Positions 19,566 to 30,507 of a stretch of 64,000 bases of DNA are shown piece after piece; positions within the stretch are counted from its first letter, which is position 1; each line of letters starts with the position of its first letter. The position numbers were made by a program, and so were the translations under genes. The notes under the pieces are model-generated. The model searched no databases. It worked only from the letters and a program-made list of their open reading frames with translations, and was not told where the DNA came from. The DNA comes from Ottelia alismoides (Eukaryota > Streptophyta > Magnoliopsida > Alismatales > Hydrocharitaceae): contig JAZKJV010003263.1 in the NCBI GenBank assembly GCA_037367405.1, positions 434,001 through 498,000 on the forward strand, given 5' to 3'.

Positions 19566-20640
19566 GAAGTTTGATAGATGAAGATAGTAGGAGAGAGATG
19601 GGGAGTACGATGGGGTGTGGAGGAGTGGAGCAACTGGGAGTGAGAAGGGGGCAAGATTGGTGAGCAGAGGGCCTCTGATAATCGTAAGGGCGACAATGGT
19701 ATCCAAGAAGGCATTGTCAAGGGCCCAGATGATGTGGTCATGGAGGAGTTGGCTGGGGAGGGGCCTTGGAGCACCCCACGCAAGCAATCAAGCAATTCGA
19801 ACCACGTGGGGAAGAGCAAGTCATGGTGCTTCAGGTGCGGAGTATCGGATCATTTTCCAAGGTTTGCAAGGCACCATAACACATATGCTTCCGATGTGAT
19901 AGGACAGGATTGCGCAGGAGAAGGCACATGGCGAAGAAGAACACCTCGAGCATGGTTCGTTCTGACAAGGAGGTGGTCTCTTTGTTGTGTCGGTTGTCGA
20001 AGGAGGCAGAGCTTGACTGCCCTTTGGATGGCACAATCGTGGGGGAGGGGAAGGTGGAGGATTTGAAGAGGTTTCAGGAGAGGTTGGGGTTGGTGAAGGA
20101 GGTTGATATCTACATTGACTCCTTGTGGTTGTCGAAATTAAAAGAGAAGATATGTTCACATGTCTTGCAAGACTTTTCAGGATAAAGCAAAAATCCTTCC
20201 CATGAAAGGCATGAAGCCTTCCACCCAAGTAGCTTCTCCCCATTAAAGGCATGAACCCGGGTGCAGCGAATGAAGGTGCTTTTCAGCCCTTAGAAGAAGA
20301 CATGAGTTTTCTAATCGAGTCCCCTCTTCGACCCGTAACTGAGGTGAGATTCCAAGATGCTCATGACGTTGGAACTTCACTTCTATTGCCAGAGAGTTGC
20401 CCGTTGGAGCATGATCTCAGCTTTGTTCGACTCACGGTGGAGGAAGAGGGTCTTAGGGTTTCCACCCCTAAACCAAGGGAGCAAGCAAAGTTGTCGACAC
20501 GAGTGGGGGGTGAAGGACCCTCTGTACCTGTGAGAGCAGAAAGTGCGAAGGAACCTTTAATTACCCCCATTGGTTTCCTCTTGTGGAGCAGGTTGTTTTG
20601 GGGCTTGAAAAGGTGGTTGTTATTGCCCTACTAGAGTTCT
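19566..20640 (+). pseudogene. L1-clade LINE ORF1 remnant with zinc knuckles
   Basis: Around 19826-19960 the plus strand encodes a plant L1 ORF1 knuckle region: [16 protein letters not shown], then a second degraded knuckle that ends in another frame as RRRRHMAKKN. Downstream frames at 19910-20185 and 20251-20634 are acidic and look like the ORF1 C-terminal part. In plant L1 elements ORF1 binds the element RNA; here frameshifts separate the parts and it cannot be functional. Confidence 0.65.
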
Positions 20641-20759
20641 CTTCATCCTCATTTGGTGAAGAAAGAGGCAATGGGGGAAAATGAAGAGGTATCAACCTTG
20701 AAAACGCCCGACAAAGGCTTAGCGTGTCAGTACTTTCTGTTTCAAAGAAAAATCACAAG

Positions 20760-23357
20760 TGGTGGCTGCAGCAGACGTGGTTCTAGCATCGTGTCAAAAT
20801 TTGTTGCTTTAATGAAGATGCTAACTTGGCATTATGATGTGGTTTTGTTGCAGGAGATAAATCTTCATCATGTTCGTGCAATGTCTGGGACTGGAAGTCA
20901 TTGGGTGCAACCTCTTTGTCAGAATACAGGATGATTGATGCTATCGTAGTACTAGAGGGCTAGTTGTGGCCTGGAAAGGCTCGCTATTCTCTCTTCTCTC
21001 AGAGCTAAAGGGTATATTTTTTGATGATTCTGTTGAAGAACTTAAGGTCCGAGTTAAGTATGGTTGTCTCTCGTGTCTATGGCCCTTGCTTACCTACTCA
21101 AAGAGATAAGTTCTGGATGATCTCCGAAATGCAAGAAGTTCTTACCTAGGCATAGCTTTTTTGGTTGGAAGGAACTTCAATGTCACCCTCCTTTCGTCTG
21201 ATCACCCTAGACTACGATGGAGGCAGGACCTTGGCTCGGTCTATTTTACAGAGCCGATTGATGAATTGGAGCTCGAGGTGTTAGATGCTTCTAATACAAA
21301 GTATACTTGAAGGAATTCCATATCGCGATCTCGACTTGATCATTTTCTGGTGTTGCGTGAACTGCATGAGGAGCTTCCACTCTCCACAACTCCGGTAAGG
21401 ATTCATACCAGGTCGGATCACACTCCCCTGGTATGAAACTCTGGTGGAGATGCGATTCCCAGGGGTTTTTTCATGTTCGAATGAGTGGCTCCAGGAAGAG
21501 AATTTCATCGAACTGGTGTCCAATCATTGGGCTTCCACTGTGTCTTTCGAGTCTACAATCGCTTGTGTGGCATGGAAGCTGATTTCCCTTCATGGCAGGC
21601 TCTATATGTTCAAGAAGGAAGTTATAGAGGCGAGAAGAGCATGTCGAGCTGAGCAGAAACGGAGATCTGCAGACTTGATGGGATAGAGGATGTCAGAGAT
21701 CTTATAGTAGAGGAGTTTGGAGAGAGAAAGGCAACGTAGAGTATTGTCACGTCAGAAGATAAGAAGAGAGTTCCTGATTTGAGGCAGTAATCGCAGCAAT
21801 CTTGGTTTAAGGAGGGGGATGCTAATACGGCCTACTTCCATAGAGTGGCTAGCGAAAGGCATCAACACAATTTGATCAGAGCTATCGTGGTGAACAGCAC
21901 AAGAGTGGAGGGAGATCGTGAGATAGGATGAGGTGTTGCTGACCATTTCTCAGAGTTCTCTAAACGATCGGAGGGAAGGACTTGGAGGTGGACAGGCTTG
22001 GGGGCTATCTAGCTTTCCAAGCAACATGCAGATAGTTTGATTTTGATTTTCACGGAAGAGGTGAAAGCAGATGTTTTGAGTTTGAATGTGGATGGCACAT
22101 CTGGACCTGACGGATTCCATGTTTTCTTCTTCAAGGAATTTTGGACAATCGTTAGGAAAGAAGTTGTTGATGTAGTGGTGGAATTTGCAGGTGGTAATGC
22201 AGGTTTGGAGAGGATCAGCAGTGCCATCATCTTCTCACTTCCAAAAAAGGATGTGGTTGTGCATATTGGGGATTTCCGCCTGATTGCTCTACACAATGCT
22301 CTTTATCGGATTATAGCCAAGGTGCTAGCAAATAAACTAAGCAAAGTTTTGCACAATGCTCTTTATCGGATTATAGCCAAGGTGCTAGCAAATAAACTAA
22401 GCAAAGTTTTGGATTATATTATCTCTCCGCTGCAATCAGCTTTTATTTCTGGAAGACAAATTGGTGGCAGCCTAGCAATGCTCATGGAGATCATCGTGGA
22501 CTGGAATAGGCATAGAGTCAATGGAGTGATGTGGAAAGTGGGCGTCTCCAAGGCTTATGATACGCTTGACTGGTGTTTCATTCGAGTGGTATTGGTGAAA
22601 TGGGATTTCCCAGAAATCTGGATCTCTTGGATGAAACGATGTAACACCACAACATCCTACTCGATCTTCGTCAACAACCGTCCTGAGGATGGGTTCTACC
22701 AACCACGGAGGGGCATGCGTCATGGGTGCCCCCTTGCACTTTTGCTTTTCATTATCATGGTTTACGTGTTACCTTCCATGGTTGATCATGTGTTGCAATA
22801 GGATTTTACTGCAGTTTACTCCCTTGGAGATATTCACATTCCTCTACTTCAGTATGCCACCGTTTTTATTGAAGGAGGTAGGGAGTAATCTAAGGGGACG
22901 GCTGCAATGCTCGAGATTTTTGGGGAGCTTTCTGGGCTTCTTCTCAACTATAGTAAATCTACAACTATTCCATTTGGCATGGAAGATGTAGAGGCCCAGG
23001 CATCTTGCATGAAAGTTGGGAAGGAGAGAGGGTCCATGCCTATTCGTTGCCTCAATTTACCATTATCAAATGGCAGACTTAAGATGGTTGATTAGCTTCC
23101 TTCAATAGAGAAGATGGAAAGAAAGTTGGTTGGTTAGAGGGCGTCGATGGTGTCTCATGGGGGTCGTTTGATGCTTTTAAAGGTAATGCTTTCGGCTATT
23201 CCAATGTTCTTTTTGTCAGCGAGACTCCTTCATGGGGGTATACGTCGGCAGATAGAGTCGATTATGAGGAGATTCTTTTGGGGGAAATCAAGACGAGAGG
23301 GTTCTGGAATCCATCTTGTGGATTCGGAGACGATCTCGCAATCTAAGTCCACGGCGG
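20760..23357 (+). pseudogene. L1-clade LINE ORF2 (endonuclease and reverse transcriptase), decayed
   Basis: Motifs in order: endonuclease YDVVLLQE (about 20835), a degraded GDFNVT motif (RNFNVT, about 21170), SDHTPL (about 21415), WFKEGDANTAYFHRVA (about 21805), reverse transcriptase DGTSGPDGFHVFFFKEFW (22090), LPKKD with DFRLIAL (22240-22290), SPLQSAFISGRQ (22426), SKAYDTLDW (22549) and GMRHGCPLALLLF (22710). The expected YADDT is reduced to YAT near 22855, so the catalytic pair is deleted. A 60-bp in-frame tandem duplication occupies 22292-22411. The C-terminal SHGGRLMLLKVML and FFWGK motifs lie at 23150-23285. Several stops and frameshifts occur. The end is cut by the copia-5 LTR at 23358. 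Confidence 0.85.
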
Positions 23358-23520
23358 TGTGGAAGAGAATACTTTGTTGTTTATTCATAGTACTTTGTTG
23401 TTTATGCATAGAGCCCAAAGGTTCTCTTATATAGAAGAGAGAAACTCTAATGGGTAAATTACATACTGCAGACAAAATAAAAATAACTTCCACAGTAACA
23501 TAATGTAAAACTCTTCAACA
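23358..23520 (-). repeat. 3' LTR of copia-5
   Basis: Read on the minus strand it begins TGTTGAAGAG after a CTTGAGGGGGAG purine tract and ends CTCTTCCACA, 163 bp. It contains TATATAAGAGAACC and a 21-bp tandem duplication of TACTTTGTTGTTTATKCATAG at 23371-23412. On the plus strand it directly follows L1 sequence. Confidence 0.8.
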
Positions 23521-24125
23521 CTCCCCCTCAAGCTAAGCATAGATGTCTATCAGGCTCAGCTTGGAATAGCATCTCTAAAAGGGTCCTCGAGCTAGAGTCT
23601 TGGTGAGCAAGTATGTTGTCCGTTCACTAGAACTGACATGAGATGTAGAAATAAGGCCCTTCTGGATCATATCTTGAGTGTAGTGACAGTTTACCTCGAT
23701 ATGCTTAGTTCGCTCATGGAAGGCTGGATTGTTGGCAACGAACAGTGTGGCCTGGTTGTCGTACTGGAGGTGCATAGGAAGAGGTACCTCAATGACTAGT
23801 TCAGTCAGAACTGATCTAACACACATCATCTCGGTGCTCCCTTGTGTCATAGCCCTGTACTATGATTCAACACTTGATCGGACGACAACTATCTATTTAT
23901 TGCTCTTCCATGATAATGAATTCCCTACAAACTCTGCAAACCCGGAAGTCGACTTCCTGTCCTTGGGACATCCTGCATAGTCTGCATCTGCACAAGCTGT
24001 AACAGCAAGGGATGCGCCTCTGCTAGACAAAAGACTAGTGTCAAGTGAAGTCTTCAGATACCTCAAAATCATATGAATTGCATCCATATGGGCTTGTCTT
24101 GGTTGCTCCATGAACTAGCTCACTT
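23521..24125 (-). pseudogene. Ty1/copia RNase H fragment (copia-5)
   Basis: The minus strand encodes FMEQPRQAHMDAIHMILRYL, then ACADADYAGCPKDRKSTSGF and, after a stop near 23,896, a second frame with NNPAFHERTKHIEV and the C-terminus. It is closely related to copia-1 but carries stops and a one-codon loss at NSLSWKS. The upstream reverse transcriptase and everything before it are gone; the break is at about 24,125 next to AT-rich sequence. Confidence 0.85.
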
Positions 24126-24800
24126 TGCTTAATTTTATATTTTATATATATATAACTCCATGTTGTTGTTTAATTCTATATTATATATATATATTTGTCT
24201 CCTGTCCATGTTGTTGTTTTGTGGGTTTTTAATTTAATGAAGCATGGTTCAAATTTTCGACGAAATTCGGTGACATTTCCATTTCTCCAAGTTGGCGAAA
24301 TCGAACCGCAACGGCGAGATTTGACAGGACTTCTTTGCAGTTTCACGATTCCGTGAAATGGGTGAAATATCAGCAACATGTTTCCCCGAGTCATGGATAT
24401 GCTAGCCAAATCGATATTTAAGGCCTTGATAGAAAGTCGCCTCCTACTTAAACAAAAAAAGTTTGCAAATCGCATGGAGGGAAATTTTGTTCATGTACAT
24501 GGTAAGGAGGAGAATCTTTGAATTCACTAGTTCCACCTCGTCTTTCTGAGTAAGACAGTGTTAGGCTGTTAGCATTGTCGTATGCTTTCCCATCCAACCC
24601 TAGCATACTGAGATGCAAAAAACGAAATGTTGTTGAGCCGCATCCAGTTTTAGCAAGAACTTGTGAAAAGAAACGGCTCGCCTACTAGAAAGAAGAGCTA
24701 ACAAAAGTTGGTGACCATTTTGGTTTTCTTTTCTTTGAGAGTGGGCTTTTGTCGTGTCTTAGATGTATTGTACAACCATGTGAACCCTAGCAAAAATCCA
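24126..24800. other. AT-rich remnant, small gypsy-LTR fragment, no gene
   Basis: The segment 24126-24240 holds TA microsatellite stretches and the words CTCCTGTCCATGTTGTTG and TTTTGTGG, which recur in the gypsy LTRs at 49715 and 56355, so a small LTR fragment lies here. From 24240 to 24800 I see nothing recognisable. Confidence 0.5.
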
Positions 24801-24819
24801 CAAAACTAACTGTTGGATA

Positions 24820-25065
24820 CAGCATCGATGGTAAAGTTTCATGATTCGGGCGCAAGGAAGGAGGGGTTTTATGAGAGGACCTTGCGAACTGGTTGTTGAG
24901 AGCGCTGACATGCTTGTGGGCCAACTCCACCCGGTGAGCATCCACTGGGGGAACCTCCGCCGCCATCAGTCTTTCCCCTTGCGACTGCTTACTTGATAAG
25001 TACTGTGCTGCAGGAGACTGAGATCGGAAAGGCACTCCACCGGCGTCCAGTCCCTTATACGAGGA
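24820..25065 (-). pseudogene. Possible host gene fragment (Nup50-like?)
   Basis: On the minus strand an open frame from about 25,060 encodes KGLDAGGVPFRSQSPAAQYL, then VDAHRVELAHKHVSALNNQF. The latter resembles, from memory, the conserved HRVELAHxHVRALNTQFASW segment of plant nuclear-pore (Nup50-type) proteins. Similarity ends after QFARS, at a point that could be an exon edge. It has no TE signature and no neighbours from the same gene. The family call is tentative; the frame itself looks protein-like. Confidence 0.3.
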
Positions 25066-25219
25066 GCTTCAGCGGCAATTCTTGATCAAAAAGTAGCCCA
25101 GCGACAGGGTTGGTTCCAGATTGACGCCTATTTCAAATAATGGATTCGTATTACTAGGTTGATCTGATTAATTTAAGTAGCCATATTAGGTGAAGTTAAT
25201 ACACGTAAAGATTGGATTC

Positions 25220-25500
25220 AAATGGTGCAATCACAAATAAAGTTGACATGGTTTCGATGGAAATTAGGATGTGCAAAAATTGCTGAGATGGTTTGATCAT
25301 TTGCAAATGAGGTCGGTCGATACATCAACTATGAGATATGAGTTCTGGGGTGTTAAGCAGGCTAAAAGAGGACAAGAAAGGCTCAAGAAGTGTTGGAATG
25401 AGACCATCCGAAAGGATCTTAACAGAACAACAACAACCACTTTGCAGGAGAGGACAAGAAAGCTAAGTCCTTGGAAGAAATAAACAAAATCCAAGTATAA
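25220..25500 (+). pseudogene. RTE-clade LINE 3' fragment
   Basis: Frames on the plus strand give a degraded TRKDWIQMV segment, then KLLRWFDHLQMRSVDTSTMR and KRGQERLKKCWNETIRKDL, matching the C-terminus of the RTE LINE copies at 7921 and 9083. It ends with AACAACAACAACC-rich sequence. Only the last part of the ORF is present. Confidence 0.75.
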
Positions 25501-25544
25501 CGTGAATAATCATCTACTATAACAAAACAACGACAACCACTTAA

Positions 25545-27840
25545 ATTTTCAGATTCCGTGGGGTCCAAATAAATTTAAATGTAAACGCTCCAAACAATCT
25601 GGTCGAGTTAATATTTTTTTGTACTTTAGGGTTTTTTATGATGTTTGTTCCAAATTCACATGTTGAACGCATGCTTACCTTCTTATAAGATAGTTTGGGA
25701 ATGTCTTTAACTAAGTCAAGTTTGATGATTCTGTGGATTAAGTTAAAGTGAATGTGGCCTATCTATTATGTTCGAGTAAGGGTTCTTCTCGTGCTGCCTG
25801 AAGGTAATCTTGTGATGAACACTCGTCGAATCTAATTATGTATATAATTTTATGCCTACCCCCATTAAGCAACAAGTATAGTGTCTCTTCATTAAGAACT
25901 TCAAAACCAGAAAAAGAAGAAGAAGAAGAAGAAGAAGAAAGCACGACTTTAACACGCTCAAAATATTATGCTTTAGACCGTCAACAAGACTAACATGACT
26001 AATAAAAGTTAAAGGGTTTCTGATCGTACCTTTCTCGACTATCATACATTTGTAGTTGTTGCCAAAAGTGACAATCCCACCAGCTTTGGCCTTTATATTG
26101 AGAAATAAAACCTTGTCTCCAATCGTGTGATGCAAACATCCATTGTCCATGATCCATTTGCCAGTGTAATCTCTCTTTATGTCCTCCGAAAGATGATCTT
26201 TGTCGTGAATGGTCAATTTGTCCCCTTTGATTAACCATGGTTTCTGCAAAATAATTTAAAGATTTCTTCGGTACCCATTACTAGTGGATCCTTGAACTGA
26301 TGGTATGGTTCTTTGGATTACTCAGTGGTTCCATTACCTTCTTGGCTTTAACTTGACTTGAAACCTTTTTAATAGTCAGTACAGATTTTACAAGTTTAAC
26401 ATACTTAGAACAATTACCATTTTCTGGGTTGTGCCCTAACCCATACTTAATTCTACTACGATAGTTACCTCCTAGCAATTTGTCTAGATTCTCCTTACCC
26501 TTAGTGAACTTTGCCTAGTCATTTACTATGGTGAGTTCATTTTGTTTTAGTTCACCTACATTTGTTTCTAGGTTATCTTTGTTTGACTTAAGCAGTTTAA
26601 TTTCGGGTTCATGCTATTTTCGGAAAGAGGCAAACTACATGTGAGTCTCCTGATGTGATCTTTCGGGTAGCCTGTCTCTTTTGAATGGTGCTCAATAGTA
26701 GTGCATATAGTTAAATTTCAACAATTTATTTTCCTTTTTTGGTTTTACCATTAAACTACGTAGTTCAAAAAAACTTCTTGTAATTCATCCATAGAGAGTT
26801 CTTCAAAATTTACCTCTTCTTCTTCTTCTTCGAACGGTATAAGCCCAAGCAAGGCTTCTTCTTTGTTGGATTCAACTGATATGCTTTCAGAGGATGTTGA
26901 GGCATCAGATTCGGAGTCAGAAGAATCCCAAAAGGCTTAAAAACTTTTCTCTTTAAATACTTGTGATGGTGCTTGTGACCTTTTCTCCACTCATACTTGA
27001 CTACCTTCTTGATTTGCTCGAGTCGTGTCTTCAATGTTCTTGTGTACTGCTTCTTTTGAGGAGTGGACACTCTTTCTTGAAGTATCCCTTCCTTTTTGTA
27101 GTTGAAGTACTCTTGATCGCTTCCATTCTTCATATTTTCTGATGAAGAACTTCTTGAACTCCCTGATTAACATGACCAAGAATCCTATGAGGTTGACTCT
27201 GTTGTCTGAAGTACAATACATTTCTTTTTCTTGACTTCTGCACAGACTTCATCTGTGTGAGTTTTATATACTTCATAGTCTAGGAGTTTGCCTATCATCT
27301 CGTCAACTGGATAAGTGTTAAGGTTGTTGGCTTCCCTGATGACAGTCATCATAGTCCTCCAGACAGGTGTGAGGAATCTGAGCAACTTCGCCACTTATTC
27401 TAGATTGATAATCTCAACTTTGAGATTCATGGTATTATTGATGATAGTTGAGAATCTTGTATACATGTCTTTTGTGGTATCTCCACTTATCATTTTGAAT
27501 AAGTTCATATTTTTCTCGTTGTAAGCTAATATAAGATTCTTGGAAATTGGTTGTACCTTTGTACAAGACAATAAGCTTATTTCAAATTTCATAGGTTGTC
27601 TTGCAAGATAACACTCGGTTGAATTCATCTACCGTAATGATACGCAAGATGGCATTCATTGACTTTGAGGTGTAAGTGGCTTTCTTATTGTCAGCGTTAA
27701 TGAGAACAACTCCAGCAACTACTCTTGTGTACTTAGTCTCCATGATATCACAAATAACGATATCTGGATATTCTAAGAACACTTGAATATGTTCCTTCTA
27801 GTTGTTGTAATTTAATTCGTTTAAGTCTGGTGGTCTGACA
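25545..27840 (-). pseudogene. Ty1/copia gag-protease-integrase relic (copia-6)
   Basis: Reading leftward on the minus strand: gag with KSMNAILRIITVDEFNRV and then MISGDTTKDMYTRFSTIINN (UBN2 gag, about 27,395-27,780), PVDEMIGKLLDYE (about 27,300), a lysine-rich region with a degraded knuckle (about 26,850-27,130), the protease WIMDNGCLHHTIGDKVLFL at about 26,160 with the catalytic DSG changed to DNG, FGNNYKCMIV, VDGLKHNILSV, and the integrase start LERLHLNLFGPHG (about 25,580). Several stops and frame changes occur. The lineage is near SIRE/Angela-type copia, distinct from copia-1. Integrase core and reverse transcriptase are missing. Confidence 0.8.
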
Positions 27841-29260
27841 TTAGGCTAGATTTCAAAATACTTGCATGATATAATTATCATATGTATTCTTGAGCAAAGA
27901 CTTCAAGATACTGATCCTTACTCCAATACTGGATGTAAGTTACTCGATAGCGATGCCACTAATGGGGTGTGAATAGTTGTTCGAGGCAATTCTAAAAATC
28001 TTTGTGGAATAACCAACAAACACAGAAACAATGATCAAGCAAACCAATCAACACACTTGCGCAATATTTTTATGTGAAAACTCACATGGGTAAAAACCAC
28101 AACTCAAACCTTCCTGACTAGGGATTATAGATTACCGAGCTAATCAATTGCTTCATTAAATCCTGAGATATTTACAGATATATCCCAACCATTTACAAAG
28201 ATTTCGGTCCACAATCTTGAATCAAACACCAAGATCAACACTACAGATCAGACATTGTAACGCAAACAGATGAACATGTGGTCTTTTGACTTTCTTTGTG
28301 CTTCCTTGGAAATCTCACGTATAAGATCTTCTCTTCACACTTAGGATCAGACACTTAAGCATATGCAAAAGAGGTTAATTGGAAATATAAGACATAACTA
28401 TAATAATATCCACATAAAGTTATCTCCACAGACATCAAGAACATAAATTTGCCAATAAAATAATATTCAACTTATTGAGATAAAACAATAATGTATAATT
28501 GCACAGGTAATTCACAGAGAATAGCACAAGCAATTATGTCACATATGGTACAAGCGAATAAGCAATTTCAAATAGATAATAAATATCACCGAGCTGAGAA
28601 GAGTCTGCCAAAAATACTCTGACTGCTATCAAAACAACTTCCAAAGCGACTAGCAAATTGAACACTATTGAATTGAATAACTTGCTTCATAGTTTTTCAC
28701 CCAAGAATATCATCTCGAAATAATGTCGAGGAAATCAATCAGAGAGAGCTTCTTGCTTTCCTAGAGAAAGAAAGAGTGATTTCTCAAATGGTGTGTGTTC
28801 CAACAATGGGTATGGTGTCCCTTATATAGGGCTCAAGTGACTATTGGAAATAAATATGGTATGAAATCAAGGATGATTACACGATATTATCGATCAGGCT
28901 AACAAGTATGATTTGATTAATTGTAAATAATCGATCAACTAAATAGCAATGATCGATCAACTGATATCCGTTTGAATGGAATTCAAATAATGATCGATAA
29001 CTTCAATATACATGGTCAACAAGGTGTGATTGATCAATGAAATACATATGATCGATGAGATTTTATGGTCAATGTGAAATTATGATCGATAAGTTCATCA
29101 AATTTGATCTTCTTGAAAAGGAAACTTTTGGTCGAAGCTTGTTGCAGTTACAACTTTTGCAGACCTAATATAGATAAACTATTACAAGCCTTTTGAACAA
29201 GAAATAACAGAGCCAAGTTTCTACTTTTGATGCTGCTTAAAAGCGATGACTTTACACAAT
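27841..29260 (-). repeat. Probable leader and LTR of copia-6
   Basis: The sequence AGTGGCATCGCTATCGAG (minus, near 27,955) may be a decayed primer site. To its right lies AT-rich sequence with CCCTATATAAGGG on the minus strand near 28,830, a likely LTR TATA block. The LTR ends are not clear and no partner LTR was found. The part 28,885-29,100 contains repeated GATCGAT words. Confidence 0.4.
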
Positions 29261-30507
29261 TGTGTTAGTTGAGATCCACACTTGTTGTCTTGCAATCATA
29301 AAGAATACGAGAGAGACTATGATATAATCATGTATGTATATCATTTTTAAAATAACGGAGGACCAACGTACTAACATGGCCCCTTCAGTATCACGTCTCG
29401 AAATGGATATCGATACTATTTGACATTTATTGATGGCCATTCACGATTTAACTATGGATACTGATACTATTTGAAAGGTGTACAAAGGAATCAGAGGAAA
29501 TCGTACTTTCCCATTACTCTTAGGAATTTGAGATTCAAATGATCACTGTGTATGCTCTTATACCTTGACCCATTCCCTATGCCATCATGGACCTTCATCG
29601 ATGGGTAGTGGATTTAAGTGATTCTGAAACGATTTTTGTCTGAGTGGTTACTTGCCTCACATGTTGGATTTAGCATGGTAAGAAAATGAGAATATTAAAG
29701 GTAATGCAAAGTTAATGGGAATGTCCCATCTGTCAGATTCATCCTGTTGACATGGAATTGACAAATGAATGATAGTATGTAAGTTTGAATTTATGTGTTA
29801 CGCTTAAAAGGAGTTAGCATACCCGAAATTGTGGCGCAACTCTCATGGTGTATTGTCGCGTTTCTATCGCCTTGATTATCACCTAGGACGGTGAAGTATT
29901 GGCACTTCTATCGTGCGTAGGCGAGTAGGGCCTCGTCGACGATGATGTTCTCGCCTTGTGTAGAACATCTGGCTTGGTCAGAAGAATTGAGCATATGCCA
30001 CATCCTCACGGGTGTGTCTGTCTCATTGTCTTGCATCCAAGTACCTCACTTGTGAGGGAAGTATTGGTTTTGCCTATTGGCTTCCTCTCCTTTTCTTTAG
30101 CTGAGTAGCCCCTCAAGCACAAGATTAAGGACCTCATATCACAAGTTACAAAGGAAGTGGAAAGTACGAGATCATTTTCTGTTAGTACATACTCTCCTCT
30201 AGGGTTAGCCCTCTAAGGACTTGTTGAAAGATATGCCTGAATAACGACAATAAAAATTGAAAAGATAAAAATAGATGAACTCTTACGGCTTCACTTGTGT
30301 TGAGGTGGTAAACCTACACTTGTTTGGTGTTTGTTTTGATCTAGATCGAGTTCAAAGACCGGTCCTGCACACCTGTACCATTTTTTGTTTCATTTATTTT
30401 ATCCCCTTTTGACCCTTGCTCATTTTGAGTCCTACTATTTTACTCTCCTTTTATTCATTGTTCATCATTTATCTTTCATCAATTCTCGATCTTCCTCCTG
30501 ACCTCCA
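29261..30507. other. No gene recognised
   Basis: No domain, terminal repeat or long frame with a family signature was found. The segment adjoins the gypsy gag and may include its leader, but no tRNA primer site of the TGGCGCCGTTG type was seen. Confidence 0.45.

Noticed and set aside
26810..27133. Lysine-rich 107-codon minus-strand frame as a separate gene
   Set aside because: It aligns in position and composition with the degraded knuckle and acidic/basic linker of copia-6 gag, so it is part of that relic.
28885..29100. CRISPR-like array
   Set aside because: Repeats are only 7-9 bp, imperfect, and the genome is a plant; spacers are not distinct.
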